Notes under the pieces: generated by a model
What the model was told of the DNA's origin: nothing
The model's input: the letters and a program-made list of their open reading frames with translations, nothing else
Databases searched by the model: none
Origin: Arthrobacter ulcerisalmonis
GTDB lineage: Bacteria > Actinomycetota > Actinomycetes > Actinomycetales > Micrococcaceae
Length of the DNA: 64,000 nt
Reading direction: 5' to 3'
Assembly (NCBI RefSeq): GCF_900609065.1
Contig: NZ_UXAU01000038.1
Location: 62,001 to 126,000, forward strand
Part shown: one piece after another, positions 48,101 to 59,374 of the stretch
Numbering within the stretch: position 1 is the first letter of the stretch
How the letters are laid out: every line of letters begins with the position of its first letter
Translations under genes and position numbers: made by a program

Positions 48101-48184
48101 CGTGCAGAACTCCTTCTCCTTAGCTGCCGCGGCGAGGCCTCAGACGCGATTTATGCGCAAGGCCCATCCTCGCTGCGGAGTTAG
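48098..48184 (+). CDS. Leucine leader peptide upstream of leuA
   Basis: A 28-codon frame from GTG beginning VRAELLLLSCRGEAS and ending at the TAG 48182-48184. Codons 5-8 are CTC CTT CTC CTT, four leucines in a row with two rare CTT codons. I know of a conserved leader with a pseudoknot, the LEU element, upstream of leuA in most actinobacteria; this position and the CRGEAS ending fit that description. There is no T-tailed terminator between here and leuA. Instead GGCCT (48193-48197) can pair with AGGCC (48222-48226) and hide the leuA ribosome site AAAAGG, so control at translation is more likely. Confidence 0.75.
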   Translation: MRAELLLLSCRGEASDAIYAQGPSSLRS

Positions 48185-48192
48185 TGTTGCCC

Positions 48193-49973
<1,781 letters not shown>

Positions 49974-49979
49974 GTTGTT

Positions 49980-50015
49980 CCGTCGGGCCGCTGGAACTTT
50001 TCAGCGGTCCGACGG
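49980..50015 (+). terminator. Hairpin after leuA
   Basis: A 14-base stem with one G-T pair: CCGTCGGGCCGCTG (49980-49993) with CAGCGGTCCGACGG (50002-50015), loop of eight bases. No T-tract follows. Confidence 0.65.
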
Positions 50016-50130
50016 TCGCACCGGGCACTCCGGTTCCGTGATTCTGTGCGCGGGCGCACTGTTGTATCTGGTTTGATGGTTCGGTGCGGCCTGGTGCCGT
50101 GTGCCCCGCCGAAGATGGGAAGATGTCCAC

Positions 50131-50883
50131 GTGGCCCAACAGTCTTTCGCTTCCCGCGCGTACCGCGACGACGCCGTGGTCCTGCGTACCCACAAATTGG
50201 GCGAGGCAGACCGGATTATCACTCTCCTGACCAAGCACCATGGCCAAGTCCGAGCCGTGGCCAAAGGCGTCCGCCGAACCAGCAGCCGGTTTGGGGCCAG
50301 GTTAGAGCCTTTTATGGTGGCTGATCTGCAACTGATATCGGGCCGCTCACTCGATATCGTGACGCAGGCTGTGGCCAAGGGGGCGTACGGCGGCACCATT
50401 GCGGCTGACTACGGCCGCTACACCGTCGCCGCAGCCATGACGGAGACGGCTGAAAAGCTGACGGACGTGGACGGCGAGGCAGGAACCGCTCAATACAACC
50501 TTCTGGTGGGGGCGCTGGCAGCCCTGAGCCGGGAAGACCACGCGGCCGGCCTGATTCTAGACTCCTACTTGCTGCGCGCCTTGGCCACGGGTGGCTGGGC
50601 ACCCAGTTTCACCGACTGCGCGCGTTGCGGCAGGCCCGGACCTCACACTGCATTCTCGGCTCCGCTTGGCGGAATGGTCTGTGCTGACTGTCGCCCGCCG
50701 GGATCCCCAGCTCCTGCTGCAGAAACAGTGATTCTGCTGGCGGCGCTGCTGACCGGAGACTGGCCCACCGCCGACGCCTCGGCTGCAGTACACCGAAAGG
50801 AAGCTGCCGGGCTGGTAGCAGCCTACCTCCAGTGGCACCTGGAACGAGTCCTCAAATCCCTCAAGCATGTGGAGCGAAGCTGA
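50131..50883 (+). CDS. recO: DNA repair protein RecO
   Basis: A 250-residue protein that loads RecA on gapped DNA together with RecR. The N-terminal OB fold ([20 protein letters not shown]) is followed by a helical domain and a zinc site with CARCG and CADC. The GTG at 50131 gives a family-like start; a GTG at 50101 would add ten residues. uppS follows after two bases, an order common in actinobacteria. Confidence 0.94.
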   Translation: MAQQSFASRAYRDDAVVLRTHKLGEADRIITLLTKHHGQVRAVAKGVRRTSSRFGARLEPFMVADLQLISGRSLDIVTQAVAKGAYGGTIAADYGRYTVAAAMTETAEKLTDVDGEAGTAQYNLLVGALAALSREDHAAGLILDSYLLRALATGGWAPSFTDCARCGRPGPHTAFSAPLGGMVCADCRPPGSPAPAAETVILLAALLTGDWPTADASAAVHRKEAAGLVAAYLQWHLERVLKSLKHVERS

Positions 50884-50885
50884 CA

Positions 50886-51710
50886 GTGGCACTGGGTAAG
50901 AAGAACAGCACCATCCGGCAGCGAACAGAGCCGGTGTTGGCACCGTACCCGCACCCGTCCGGCGCAGTGGCGCCCCGGATTCCGGCGGAGTTTGTGCCAC
51001 GGCACGTGGCTATCGTCATGGACGGAAATGGTCGGTGGGCAAATCAACGGGGGCTGCCCAGAATCGAAGGGCATAAGGCTGGCGAGCCGGCACTCCTGGA
51101 CGTCATGGCAGGCGCCATCGAACTCGGCATCGAGTACGTCAGCGTGTACGCGTTCTCCACCGAGAACTGGCGGCGTTCGCCCGAAGAGGTCCGCTTCCTG
51201 ATGGGATTTAACAAGGACGTGCTACGTCGGCAACGGAACCAGCTCAACGAGTGGGGCGTCCGCGTGCGGTGGTCGGGCCGGCGTCCCCGCTTGTGGGGTT
51301 CGGTGATCCGTGAACTGGAAGAAGCAGAGGAATACACCGCGGGCAACAGCACCTGCACGTTGACCATGTGTGTTAATTACGGTGGTCGGGCCGAGATCAC
51401 GGATGCTGTTTCGGCCATTGCAGCCGAGGTCGCAGCTGGCCGGCTCAAACCGAACGCCATTACTGAGCGCACCATCCAGAAATACCTCGACGAGCCCGAC
51501 CTGCCCGATGTGGACTTGTTCCTCCGCAGTTCCGGAGAGCAGAGGCTCTCCAACTTCCTGCTGTGGCAATCGGCTTATGCAGAGTTCGTCTTCATGGACA
51601 CCCTCTGGCCGGACGTGGATCGTCGCACCCTCTGGGCAGCCGTTGAAGAGTACGCGCAGCGAGACAGGCGCTACGGCGGGGCCGTAGACGCGGCCGCGGC
51701 CGGACCGTAG
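50886..51710 (+). CDS. uppS: Isoprenyl transferase (cis-prenyl diphosphate synthase)
   Basis: A 274-residue enzyme that makes long cis-polyprenyl diphosphates, the lipid carriers for cell-wall synthesis. The signature [17 protein letters not shown] holds the catalytic Asp, and the other conserved regions are present ([42 protein letters not shown]). The GTG at 50886 lies two bases after recO. The 3' end overlaps the convergent hydrolase gene by 40 bases. Confidence 0.94.
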   Translation: MALGKKNSTIRQRTEPVLAPYPHPSGAVAPRIPAEFVPRHVAIVMDGNGRWANQRGLPRIEGHKAGEPALLDVMAGAIELGIEYVSVYAFSTENWRRSPEEVRFLMGFNKDVLRRQRNQLNEWGVRVRWSGRRPRLWGSVIRELEEAEEYTAGNSTCTLTMCVNYGGRAEITDAVSAIAAEVAAGRLKPNAITERTIQKYLDEPDLPDVDLFLRSSGEQRLSNFLLWQSAYAEFVFMDTLWPDVDRRTLWAAVEEYAQRDRRYGGAVDAAAAGP

Positions 51711-52660
51711 CCGCGGAGCCAACGGGCGAGCCGCTGGTACGCTTCGGCGCGGACGGCGGCGGGGGAGAGGAAGACATCGTGCAGGGCCCCCTCGATCCGC
51801 TCCACGGTGACGCTGGCGCCCAGGTCAAGGGATCGGATGGCGATGGTGCGAACGTCCAGCACCGCATCGCTCCGGCGCATTTCTTCGGACCAGATCATGC
51901 CGTTGGCGCTGCCATGGGAGATGAGCACCAGGACGGGAATGCGGAGGTTCAGCCCGGCTGCTACGTCGGCGTGACCGGCGAGGATGGCTTTCAACCACCC
52001 GACGCGGACCGGGAAGGCCATGGGCGGCCGAAGGGAATCGTTGAGGTCCCACTCACCGTCGGCCGAGCTGCTGATGGTGCGCCAGTAAAAACCGCGCTCG
52101 GGGAGTTTCAGGACAGTCTCCGGCCGACGCTGCGCCAACGGTCCAATCAGGCCCGCTGCTGCCCGCCGCACCAGGTGGCTGCCGTGCGTCTCCAGCCATG
52201 GGCTGTTCAGGACAAGCGCGCTGACGGCGGTCTGGTTCCGGCTCGCCCACAGGGCGGCCACCAGGCCGCCGGTGGAGTGGCCCATCAGGGTCAGCGGACC
52301 CGGCCCACCGTCACCGTCGATCAGTGCGCAGGCGTGCTGGATTTCGGCGTCGTAATCTTTCAGGTCGGCGACGTAGCCGCCGGGACGTCCGGGCTGCAGG
52401 CTGCGGCCGTGGTTATGCATGTCCAGTGCGTAGAAGCGGTAGCCGGCAGCCGTCCAGAACCTCGCCAGCTCCGGATTAAAGAAGTAGTCGCTCCAGCCAT
52501 GCAGGAACAGGACGGCGGGCTGCGGATGCGCGGCGCCGCCCGAAGGCTCCTGGACGCGGTATCGAACCAACGTTGCGGTCCGCTCCACCCCGTCCGGACC
52601 CGCCGACGCGAACGGCTGGGACTGGAAATCTTCCCCCAACACATCTGATTCCCATGCCAT
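51671..52660 (-). CDS. Alpha/beta hydrolase (lysophospholipase-like)
   Basis: A 329-residue alpha/beta hydrolase. The oxyanion region is [11 protein letters not shown], the nucleophile lies in [14 protein letters not shown], and [11 protein letters not shown] near the end provides the catalytic His. The layout resembles monoacylglycerol lipases and lysophospholipases (Hydrolase_4 type). There is no signal peptide. Its stop codon lies 40 bases inside uppS on the opposite strand. The ATG has TAGCAT six bases upstream and no ribosome site. Confidence 0.88.
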   Translation of the reverse strand: MAWESDVLGEDFQSQPFASAGPDGVERTATLVRYRVQEPSGGAAHPQPAVLFLHGWSDYFFNPELARFWTAAGYRFYALDMHNHGRSLQPGRPGGYVADLKDYDAEIQHACALIDGDGGPGPLTLMGHSTGGLVAALWASRNQTAVSALVLNSPWLETHGSHLVRRAAAGLIGPLAQRRPETVLKLPERGFYWRTISSSADGEWDLNDSLRPPMAFPVRVGWLKAILAGHADVAAGLNLRIPVLVLISHGSANGMIWSEEMRRSDAVLDVRTIAIRSLDLGASVTVERIEGALHDVFLSPAAVRAEAYQRLARWLRGYGPAAAASTAPP

Positions 52661-52672
52661 ATCCCCATGCTA
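52658..52672 (-). promoter_or_regulatory. Leaderless -10 element of the lysophospholipase-like gene
   Basis: On the minus strand TAGCAT (52672-52667) is followed by GGGGAT and the ATG at 52660. Confidence 0.45.
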
Positions 52673-52721
52673 TTGCGTCGCCCGTTTGGTCTGCGCCGCC
52701 CGAGACGGAAAAATAGGGAGC

Positions 52722-53798
52722 ATGCGCGTCTACCCCACCTTTTTCAAGCTTGCCTTCTCCTGGATGGACGCCGAACGCGCCCACACCATCGGCTTCAAGG
52801 CCATCCGACTGGCCCACACCACCGGCGCCGGCAAAGTCCTCGCCCGGCTCACCGCTCCGGCGCCGTCCCTGCAGACCTCCACGCTGGGCCTGACCTTTCC
52901 CTCGCCGTTTGGACTCGCCGCCGGGTTCGACAAAGAGGGACACGGCATCGAGGCACTTGCCCAGCTGGGCTTCGGCCATGTGGAAGTAGGCACCATCACG
53001 GGTCAGGCCCAGCCCGGCAATGAGAAGCCACGCCTTTTCCGGCTGGTGCAGGATCGCGCCGTGATCAACCGGATGGGGTTCAACAACGACGGCGCTGCTG
53101 CTGTAGCGCCACGGCTGAAAGCAGCGCGGGCCGCGCTACAGCGGCGGTATCCTGCCGTCCGGCCCGTCATCGGCGTGAACATCGGTAAGACCAAGGCCGT
53201 GGAACTGACAGACGCCGTGGCCGATTACCTGGTCAGCGCCCGTACTCTGGCGCCGGCCGCCGACTACCTGGTGGTGAACGTCAGTTCCCCCAACACACCC
53301 GGGTTGCGCCTGCTCCAGGATGTGGAGACCTTGCGGCCGCTGCTGACCGCAGTGGGTCGCGAGGCAGATGATGCCGCAGGCCGGCACGTACCCCTGCTGG
53401 TCAAGATCGCGCCGGACCTCAGTGATGAGGACATCGACGACGTTGCTGCCTTGGCGCTGGACCTGGAACTGGACGGCATTATTGCCACCAACACCACGAT
53501 CGGCCGCACCGGGTTGGGCACCGATCCAGCTGAGGTGGAAAAATGCGGCGCCGGCGGTCTCTCCGGAGCGCCACTGAAGGCACGGTCCCTGGAGGTGCTG
53601 CGCCGCCTGAAGTCGGCCACCGGGGACGCGCTGACGTTGATCGCCGTGGGCGGGGTGGAGACAGCCCAGGATGTCCAGGACCGTCTCGACGCCGGCGCCA
53701 CCCTGGTGCAGGGTTATACGGCGTTCCTGTACGAGGGGCCTTTCTGGGCAGCCGGGATCAATCGGCACCTAGCCAAGGGCCGCCGTCGTCCGCTCTGA
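52722..53798 (+). CDS. pyrD: Quinone-dependent dihydroorotate dehydrogenase
   Basis: The class 2, membrane-associated enzyme that oxidises dihydroorotate to orotate and reduces quinone. It has 358 residues from the ATG at 52722. An N-terminal amphipathic segment (VYPTFFKLAFSWMDAERAH) provides membrane contact. The FMN barrel has PFGLAAGFDKEGHGIE, VNVSSPNTPGLR with the catalytic Ser, and VGGVETAQDVQDRLDAGA. It complements the pyr operon at the other end of the window and sits alone here. Confidence 0.95.
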   Translation: MRVYPTFFKLAFSWMDAERAHTIGFKAIRLAHTTGAGKVLARLTAPAPSLQTSTLGLTFPSPFGLAAGFDKEGHGIEALAQLGFGHVEVGTITGQAQPGNEKPRLFRLVQDRAVINRMGFNNDGAAAVAPRLKAARAALQRRYPAVRPVIGVNIGKTKAVELTDAVADYLVSARTLAPAADYLVVNVSSPNTPGLRLLQDVETLRPLLTAVGREADDAAGRHVPLLVKIAPDLSDEDIDDVAALALDLELDGIIATNTTIGRTGLGTDPAEVEKCGAGGLSGAPLKARSLEVLRRLKSATGDALTLIAVGGVETAQDVQDRLDAGATLVQGYTAFLYEGPFWAAGINRHLAKGRRRPL

Positions 53799-53830
53799 GC
53801 CGCACCCACCAACAGCGTGGTGCCAGAACA

Positions 53831-53867
53831 AAAGAACCCCGGCGGAATCAATCCGCCGGGGTTCTTT
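53831..53867. terminator. Bidirectional terminator between pyrD and the DUF3043 gene
   Basis: A perfect 16-base stem, AAAGAACCCCGGCGGA (53831-53846) with its complement at 53852-53867, loop of five bases. The stem ends in TTCTTT in the forward direction and carries the matching A-rich end for the reverse gene. Confidence 0.92.
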
Positions 53868-53883
53868 GATGCATATGGTGTGA

Positions 53884-54483
53884 CTAGGAGACGGACGCGC
53901 CGCGCTTGACCTGCGGCTTGGGCAGGCGGAGTTTGCGGAACTGTAGGGAGCGCATGGAGCCGTACCAGACGGTACCCCGCTCAACGTCGCCAAACTTGGC
54001 GGCAAGGCGCTTCTTCAGGCTCCGGGAGAGGATGAAGACGTCCACGAAGACGGCCAGGAACATCACCCAGAAAGCGCCAAGGACGTAAACCATCATTTCG
54101 CTGGCGGCCGGGACCAAAAGCGAGACAAGAACAAAGACCAGCGCGCCAAACATCAGGTATTCACCGAGGCTGAAACGGGCATCCACAATGTCGCGGACGA
54201 ACCGCTTCTGCGGACCCTTGTCGCGGAGCGGCAGGAATTTCTCATCTCCGGTATCGAGGGCCTGGCGCATTTTTTGCCGCTGGTCCTGAATGACCTGCCG
54301 CTCTGCTGCCTTGGAGGCCTTGCGATCCTCGGGGACCAGAGGGCGCTTGCGCGCAGCTTCCTGGGCTTTACGCGTGGGAGTGGGAACTCCCTTTCCGGGT
54401 CCACTGAGCTGTGCCGCCGCGGCCGCAGCCTGCTGGTCAACTATGTCCTGCGCCGAGGGCGCTTCCTTTTTACGTCCAAACAC
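53884..54483 (-). CDS. DUF3043 family membrane protein
   Basis: A 199-residue actinobacterial protein of unknown function. The N-terminus FGRKKEAPSAQ is followed by a charged, probably coiled region (RKASKAAERQVIQDQRQKMR), two membrane spans (residues about 106-128 and 131-152, YLMFGALVFVLVSLLVPAAS and VYVLGAFWVMFLAVFVDVFI) and a basic C-terminus. The GTG at 54483 matches the family start, and TATTCT lies six bases upstream. It is divergent from the dipeptidase gene. Confidence 0.88.
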   Translation of the reverse strand: MFGRKKEAPSAQDIVDQQAAAAAAQLSGPGKGVPTPTRKAQEAARKRPLVPEDRKASKAAERQVIQDQRQKMRQALDTGDEKFLPLRDKGPQKRFVRDIVDARFSLGEYLMFGALVFVLVSLLVPAASEMMVYVLGAFWVMFLAVFVDVFILSRSLKKRLAAKFGDVERGTVWYGSMRSLQFRKLRLPKPQVKRGASVS

Positions 54484-54495
54484 CCCTACAGAATA
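54481..54495 (-). promoter_or_regulatory. Leaderless -10 element of the DUF3043 gene
   Basis: On the minus strand TATTCT (54495-54490) is followed by GTAGGG and the GTG at 54483. Confidence 0.55.
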
Positions 54496-54553
54496 CCTTG
54501 CGGGGGCACGCGGTCCCGCTCCTGCGCAGCATCCGAGAGAATGCCGACGGCGG

Positions 54554-54568
54554 TAGGGTGTGGCCATG
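54554..54568 (+). promoter_or_regulatory. Leaderless -10 element of the dipeptidase gene
   Basis: TAGGGT at 54554-54559 is followed by GTGGCC and the ATG at 54566. A GTG at 54560 directly after the -10 is too close to be the start of a leaderless message. Confidence 0.5.
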
Positions 54569-56014
54569 ACTTCTTCACCTACAGCCAATCCGTCGGATTC
54601 CACCCTGCCCACACCCCAGGGCGCGGATGTCAGCGCGGCTGCGGATCACCTCCGCAGCGCCATCGATGCTTCGTTCGCTTCCACCCGCCAACACCTCAAA
54701 GATCTGGTGGCCATTCCAGGGATTGCCTGGCCGAGCTTCGACCAGGCGCCCCTGCAGAGCAGCTCCGAGGCGGTAGCCGGGCTCCTCCGCGCCGCCGGAC
54801 TGGATGACGTCCAGATCCTGGCGTGCGCCAAGCCCGATGGCACCCAGGGCGGGCCAGCCGTCGTCGGCCGTCGACAAGCCGTAGACGGCAAGCCGACTAT
54901 CCTGCTTTACGCACACCACGACGTGCAGCCGCCGGGGGACGAGGACCTGTGGGACACGGAGCCGTTCGTCGCGGTGGAGAAGAACGGTCGGCTGTACGGC
55001 AGGGGAGCGGCGGATGACAAGGCCGGCATCATGGCGCATGTCGCTGCCTACACCGCCGTGACTGAGGTATTGGGTGACCAGCTGGGCCTCGGCGTCACCT
55101 TCTTCTTCGAGGGTGAAGAAGAAGCCGGCTCGCCCACCTTTCGTGCGTTCCTGGAGGCCCACCGCGAGCTCCTGCGGGCAGACATTATTGTGGTGGCAGA
55201 CTCCAGCAACTGGAAGGTGGGCATTCCCGCGCTCACCACCAGCCTGCGCGGCCTCGTTGACGGCGTCATCGATGTCCAGGTCCTGGAGCACGCGGTCCAC
55301 TCCGGAATGTTTGGCGGCCCGGTCCTTGACGCCCCGACGCTCCTCTCGCGCTTGATCGCCACACTGCACGACGACGACGGCAACGTCGCCATCGCCGGGC
55401 TGGTCGCCACCGACACGGCAACAGTTGACATGGCTGAAGCTGACTACCGTGCCGATGCGTCAGTTCTTGACGGTGTTCGCCTTGCGGGCACAGGCAGCCT
55501 CGCCTCGCGCCTGTGGACCAAGCCAGCATTGTCCATCATCGGCTTTGATGCACCGGCCGTTGACGTCGCCTCCAACACACTCATTCCACGGGCCCGCGCC
55601 AAGTTCAGCCTGCGCCTGGCACCCGGCCAGGATCCGGCCGCAGCGATGGCCGCCGTCGAGCAGCACGTGGCGGCCAACGCACCCTTCGGTGCGAAGGTGA
55701 CGTTTACACCGGGGGAGAGCGGCAACCCGTTCCAGACGGACACCTCATCGCCCGCCGCAACGCTGGCCATGTGGGCGCTGGGCGAAGCTTGGGGAGTACC
55801 CGCCGTCGAAACCGGGATTGGCGGGTCCATCCCCTTCATCGCCGACCTGACAGAGCTCTACCCGGACGTCCAGATCTTGGTGACCGGCGTCGAAGATCCT
55901 GATTCCCGGGCCCACAGCGCCAACGAGTCCCTCCACCTTGGCGACTTCCGCAACGCCATTGTTGCCGAGGCCCTCATGCTGGACCGACTCAACCGGGAGG
56001 GGCTGCAGCCTTAA
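54566..56014 (+). CDS. M20-family dipeptidase/carboxypeptidase
   Basis: A 482-residue zinc peptidase of the M20 family. Metal ligands are visible in LLYAHHDVQPPGDEDLW (His and the following Asp), RGAADDKAGIMAH, and FFEGEEEAGSP (catalytic Glu-Glu). The insertion between the catalytic parts is the usual dimerisation domain. Members split dipeptides or release C-terminal residues, so a role in peptide turnover is likely. It is probably leaderless from the ATG at 54566 and is followed by a hairpin. Confidence 0.93.
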   Translation: MTSSPTANPSDSTLPTPQGADVSAAADHLRSAIDASFASTRQHLKDLVAIPGIAWPSFDQAPLQSSSEAVAGLLRAAGLDDVQILACAKPDGTQGGPAVVGRRQAVDGKPTILLYAHHDVQPPGDEDLWDTEPFVAVEKNGRLYGRGAADDKAGIMAHVAAYTAVTEVLGDQLGLGVTFFFEGEEEAGSPTFRAFLEAHRELLRADIIVVADSSNWKVGIPALTTSLRGLVDGVIDVQVLEHAVHSGMFGGPVLDAPTLLSRLIATLHDDDGNVAIAGLVATDTATVDMAEADYRADASVLDGVRLAGTGSLASRLWTKPALSIIGFDAPAVDVASNTLIPRARAKFSLRLAPGQDPAAAMAAVEQHVAANAPFGAKVTFTPGESGNPFQTDTSSPAATLAMWALGEAWGVPAVETGIGGSIPFIADLTELYPDVQILVTGVEDPDSRAHSANESLHLGDFRNAIVAEALMLDRLNREGLQP

Positions 56015-56022
56015 CGGACTGC

Positions 56023-56045
56023 TTCCCTGGCAGGGGACCAGGGAA
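56023..56045 (+). terminator. Hairpin after the dipeptidase gene
   Basis: TTCCCTGG (56023-56030) pairs with CCAGGGAA (56038-56045) around a 7-base loop. It begins nine bases after the stop codon. There is no T-tract. Confidence 0.5.
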
Positions 56046-56081
56046 CAAGCCGGGTGTTCCCATAGTTACGCAAGGAGTTAG

Positions 56082-56113
56082 AGCTATATGTCTGTCGGAC
56101 GTAGCATGTAGCT
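56082..56113. repeat. Inverted repeat upstream of the Fe-S carrier gene
   Basis: AGCTATATG (56082-56090) pairs with CATGTAGCT (56105-56113) with one G-U pair, around a 14-base centre. The stretch is AT-rich for this genome and runs into TATAGC, a possible -10. It could be an operator or a 5' hairpin. Confidence 0.6.
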
Positions 56114-56187
56114 ATAGCCCATACCGAAAATGTAGGGGCAGGCTTCGCTGACGCGGGGCCGCCAGATCGTCCTAAGAAGGTAGGCCA

Positions 56188-56577
56188 ATGAGCACTGCAA
56201 CCAATGAGAACGCCACCGAAACCGTCAGCGCGGCCAGCGATGAGCTGGCCAGCCACGAGGTCAAGCTGTCTGACGTCGCTGCGGGTAAGGTACGCAGCCT
56301 TCTCGAACAGGAAGGCCGCACAGACCTGCGCCTCCGGGTTGCCGTGCAGCCCGGCGGTTGTTCCGGCCTGATCTACCAGCTCTACTTCGATGAGCGACTG
56401 CTCGACGGCGACGCCGTGCGTGACTATGACGGCGTTGAAGTTGTTGTCGACAAGATGAGCGTTCCTTACCTGTCCGGTGCCAGCATCGACTTCGAGGACA
56501 CCATCGCGAAGCAGGGCTTCACCATCGATAACCCCAATGCAGGCGGCTCGTGTGCCTGTGGCGATTCGTTCCACTAA
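56188..56577 (+). CDS. A-type iron-sulfur cluster carrier (HesB/IscA family)
   Basis: A 129-residue carrier that receives Fe-S clusters and passes them to target enzymes. The three ligand cysteines are in QPGGCSGL and at the end in GGSCACGDSFH. The N-terminal 25 residues (Thr/Glu/Ala-rich) are an extension. ErpA or IscA function cannot be told apart by sequence alone. It lies just upstream of the cytochrome oxidase genes, which fits a supply role for the respiratory Rieske protein. AGAAGG lies before the ATG. Confidence 0.92.
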   Translation: MSTATNENATETVSAASDELASHEVKLSDVAAGKVRSLLEQEGRTDLRLRVAVQPGGCSGLIYQLYFDERLLDGDAVRDYDGVEVVVDKMSVPYLSGASIDFEDTIAKQGFTIDNPNAGGSCACGDSFH

Positions 56578-56713
56578 GCCGGTTCTTTCGCCCGATGCCG
56601 GCGCCGTTCCTTCAGTCACGAAAATGGCTGCAAGGCACGGCGCCGACATGTGGGCGAAACGCCCGGCGGAGCGGTAAGCTCTACACCGAGTAGTAAAACT
56701 TTCAGTGTGCCCC

Positions 56714-56731
56714 GGGAACCTTTAAGTTCCC
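56714..56731 (+). other. 5' hairpin of the cytochrome oxidase operon
   Basis: GGGAAC (56714-56719) pairs with GTTCCC (56726-56731) around CTTTAA, with a further C-C/G-G pair outside. It lies 33 bases before ctaC and may affect mRNA stability. A longer-range repeat of the self-complementary CGGCGCCG is at 56599-56606 and 56638-56645. Confidence 0.45.
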
Positions 56732-56763
56732 TGGTCAACAGCATCAAGTAGGAAGGGCCGTCT

Positions 56764-57636
56764 GTGAGTTCGCAGAACCGAACCGGCAGCCGACGCAAAA
56801 CGATCGTAACGATCACTGGCTTGGCAATGGCCGGCGCGTTGGTTTTGACCGGATGTTCGCCAGAGGTAGAGAGAGGGTGGCTGCCCACCGAGCGTGGCAC
56901 CACCAGCAACACCGATCGCATCATGGACCTCTGGGTCAACTCATGGATTGCCGCCCTTGTGGTTGGCATCATCACGTGGGGCCTGATCGTCTGGTGCCTG
57001 GTGGCTTACCGTCGCCGGAAGGGAACAGTTGGCTTCCCCCGGCAGACCAGCTTCAACCTCCCGCTCGAGGTCTTCTACCTGACGATCCCGCTCTTCATGG
57101 TCTTGGTGTTCTTCTACTTCACCGACCGTGACCAGCAGGCCATCGATGACCGCTCCCAGCCTGCCGACGTCGTTGTTGACGTCCGCGGCAAGCAGTGGGC
57201 CTGGGACTTCAACTACAAGGCTGGCGAGGTCATCAACGAAGACCTCCACGAAGCCGGCGTGCAGGCCAACCTCACGGGCAACACCATCGACAAGGAACTG
57301 CTTCCCACGCTGTACCTGCCGGTGAACAAGTCCGTGGACCTGGAGCTCAACGCCCGCGACGTTATCCACTCCTTCTGGGTTCCCGCCTTCCTGCAGAAGC
57401 GCGACATGATCCCCGGCAAGACCAACTACATAAGGTTCACCCCCACTAAAGAGGGAACCTTCGACGGCAAATGTGCCGAACTCTGCGGTGAGTACCATTC
57501 CGAAATGTTGTTCCGCGTCAAGGTGGTCTCGGAAGCTGAATTCCAGACCCACATGGACGGACTCCGGGCAGCAGGAAACACAGGCCTTCTCGGCGCTGAG
57601 TACGACCGCAATCCGAACCTGAACGAAGTTAAGTAA
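56764..57636 (+). CDS. ctaC: Cytochrome c oxidase subunit II
   Basis: A 290-residue subunit that takes electrons from the fused cytochrome c of the bc1 complex through its CuA centre. The N-terminus is a lipoprotein signal (GALVLTGC, Cys31). Two membrane spans follow (near residues 57-79 and 98-118), then the external cupredoxin domain with the CuA ligands in [12 protein letters not shown] and an upstream His in DVIHSFWVP. The start is GTG, with AGGAAGG upstream. It is the first gene of ctaC-ctaD-ctaF. Confidence 0.96.
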   Translation: MSSQNRTGSRRKTIVTITGLAMAGALVLTGCSPEVERGWLPTERGTTSNTDRIMDLWVNSWIAALVVGIITWGLIVWCLVAYRRRKGTVGFPRQTSFNLPLEVFYLTIPLFMVLVFFYFTDRDQQAIDDRSQPADVVVDVRGKQWAWDFNYKAGEVINEDLHEAGVQANLTGNTIDKELLPTLYLPVNKSVDLELNARDVIHSFWVPAFLQKRDMIPGKTNYIRFTPTKEGTFDGKCAELCGEYHSEMLFRVKVVSEAEFQTHMDGLRAAGNTGLLGAEYDRNPNLNEVK

Positions 57637-57646
57637 GGGAATCGAC

Positions 57647-59374
57647 GTGGCTACGTACACTCAATCCGCACCCACCGAGGCCTTGTCGGCCCCCGTGGTA
57701 CCCAAGTCCAAGGGACGCATCGTCGTCAACTGGATCACCTCGACCGACCACAAAACGATCGGGTACATGTACCTGATCGCGTCGTTCATCTTCTTCTGCC
57801 TGGGCGGCGTCATGGCCCTCCTGATCCGGGCCGAGCTCTTCGAGCCCGGCATGCAGATCCTGCAGACCAAGGAACAGTACAACCAGCTGTTCACCATGCA
57901 CGGCACGGTCATGCTCTTGATGTTCGCAACCCCGCTGTTTGCGGGCTTCGCCAACGTCATCATGCCGCTCCAGATCGGTGCACCTGACGTTGCCTTCCCG
58001 CGACTGAACGCACTGGCATTCTGGTTCTTCCTGTTCGGTTCCACCATTGCGGTCTCCGGCTTCATCACCCCGCAGGGTGCTGCTTCCTTCGGTTGGTTCG
58101 CTTATGCGCCCCTCTCGAACACGACGTTCAGCCCAGGTATTGGTGGCGACCTGTGGGTCTTCGGCCTGGCACTGTCCGGCTTCGGCACCATCCTCGGTGC
58201 CGTCAACTTCATCACCACCATCATCTGCATGCGTGCCCCGGGCATGACCATGTGGCGGATGCCGATCTTCACCTGGAACGTCCTGGTCACCGCCATCCTG
58301 GTGCTTATGGCCTTCCCGCCACTGGCAGCTGCGCTCTTCGCGCTGGGTGCTGATCGACGCTTTGGGGCTCATATCTTCGACCCGGAAAACGGCGGAGCCG
58401 TGCTCTGGCAGCACCTCTTCTGGTTCTTCGGCCACCCTGAGGTGTACATCATCGCGCTGCCCTTCTTCGGCATCGTTTCCGAGATCTTCCCGGTCTTCAG
58501 CCGCAAGCCGATTTTCGGTTACAAGGGTCTCGTCTACGCCACCATCGCTATTGCTGCGCTGTCCGTGACCGTCTGGGCACACCACATGTACGTCACCGGC
58601 TCGGTACTGCTGCCGTTCTTCTCGTTCATGACCATGCTGATTGCGGTACCTACGGGTGTGAAGTTCTTCAACTGGATCGGCACCATGTGGCGAGGGTCAA
58701 TTACCTTCGAGACGCCCATGCTGTGGAGCATCGGCTTCCTGATCACCTTCCTCTTCGGTGGCCTGACCGGCATCATCCTGGCATCCCCGCCGCTCGACTT
58801 CCACGTATCAGACTCCTACTTCGTGGTGGCCCACTTCCACTACGTCGTCTTCGGCACCGTCGTGTTCGCCATGTTCGCTGGCTTCTACTTCTGGTGGCCC
58901 AAGTGGACCGGCAAGATGCTCAACGAGCGCCTGGGCAAGATTCACTTCTGGCTCCTGTTCCTCGGCTTCCACGGCACGTTCCTGATCCAGCACTGGCTGG
59001 GTGTCGAAGGTATGCCGCGTCGTTACGCTGACTACCTCGTGGAAGACAACTTCACCTGGATGAACCAGTTCTCCACCGTGTCCTCATTCGTTCTCGGTGC
59101 CTCGCTGATTCCGTTCTTCTGGAACGTGTACATCACCTGGCGCAGCAACGAACGCGTCACCGTGGATGACCCGTGGGGCTTTGGCGCCTCGCTGGAATGG
59201 GCAACATCCTGCCCGCCGCCGCGACACAACTTCACCTCGCTGCCACGGATCCGTTCCGAGCGGCCCGCACTGGACCTGCACCACCCTGAACTGCGCCAGG
59301 TCCACACCGTTGACTCACCGTCACCCGTGGCTAATGTCCTGGGCAACGCCGAGCAGAAGGATGCCTCACAGTGA
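57647..59374 (+). CDS. ctaD: Cytochrome c oxidase subunit I
   Basis: The 575-residue catalytic subunit of aa3 oxidase, with twelve membrane spans. Ligand histidines are seen in [10 protein letters not shown] (heme a), [14 protein letters not shown] (CuB His and cross-linked Tyr) and AHHMYVTG (CuB pair). Proton-channel residues such as the NVIMP stretch are present. The start is GTG with AAGGGA upstream. The stop overlaps ctaF by four bases. Confidence 0.97.
   Translation: MATYTQSAPTEALSAPVVPKSKGRIVVNWITSTDHKTIGYMYLIASFIFFCLGGVMALLIRAELFEPGMQILQTKEQYNQLFTMHGTVMLLMFATPLFAGFANVIMPLQIGAPDVAFPRLNALAFWFFLFGSTIAVSGFITPQGAASFGWFAYAPLSNTTFSPGIGGDLWVFGLALSGFGTILGAVNFITTIICMRAPGMTMWRMPIFTWNVLVTAILVLMAFPPLAAALFALGADRRFGAHIFDPENGGAVLWQHLFWFFGHPEVYIIALPFFGIVSEIFPVFSRKPIFGYKGLVYATIAIAALSVTVWAHHMYVTGSVLLPFFSFMTMLIAVPTGVKFFNWIGTMWRGSITFETPMLWSIGFLITFLFGGLTGIILASPPLDFHVSDSYFVVAHFHYVVFGTVVFAMFAGFYFWWPKWTGKMLNERLGKIHFWLLFLGFHGTFLIQHWLGVEGMPRRYADYLVEDNFTWMNQFSTVSSFVLGASLIPFFWNVYITWRSNERVTVDDPWGFGASLEWATSCPPPRHNFTSLPRIRSERPALDLHHPELRQVHTVDSPSPVANVLGNAEQKDASQ

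Noticed and set aside
52722..53798. pyrD as part of a second pyrimidine operon
   Set aside because: Its neighbours are a divergent hydrolase and a convergent DUF3043 gene; it stands alone between its own promoter region and a terminator.
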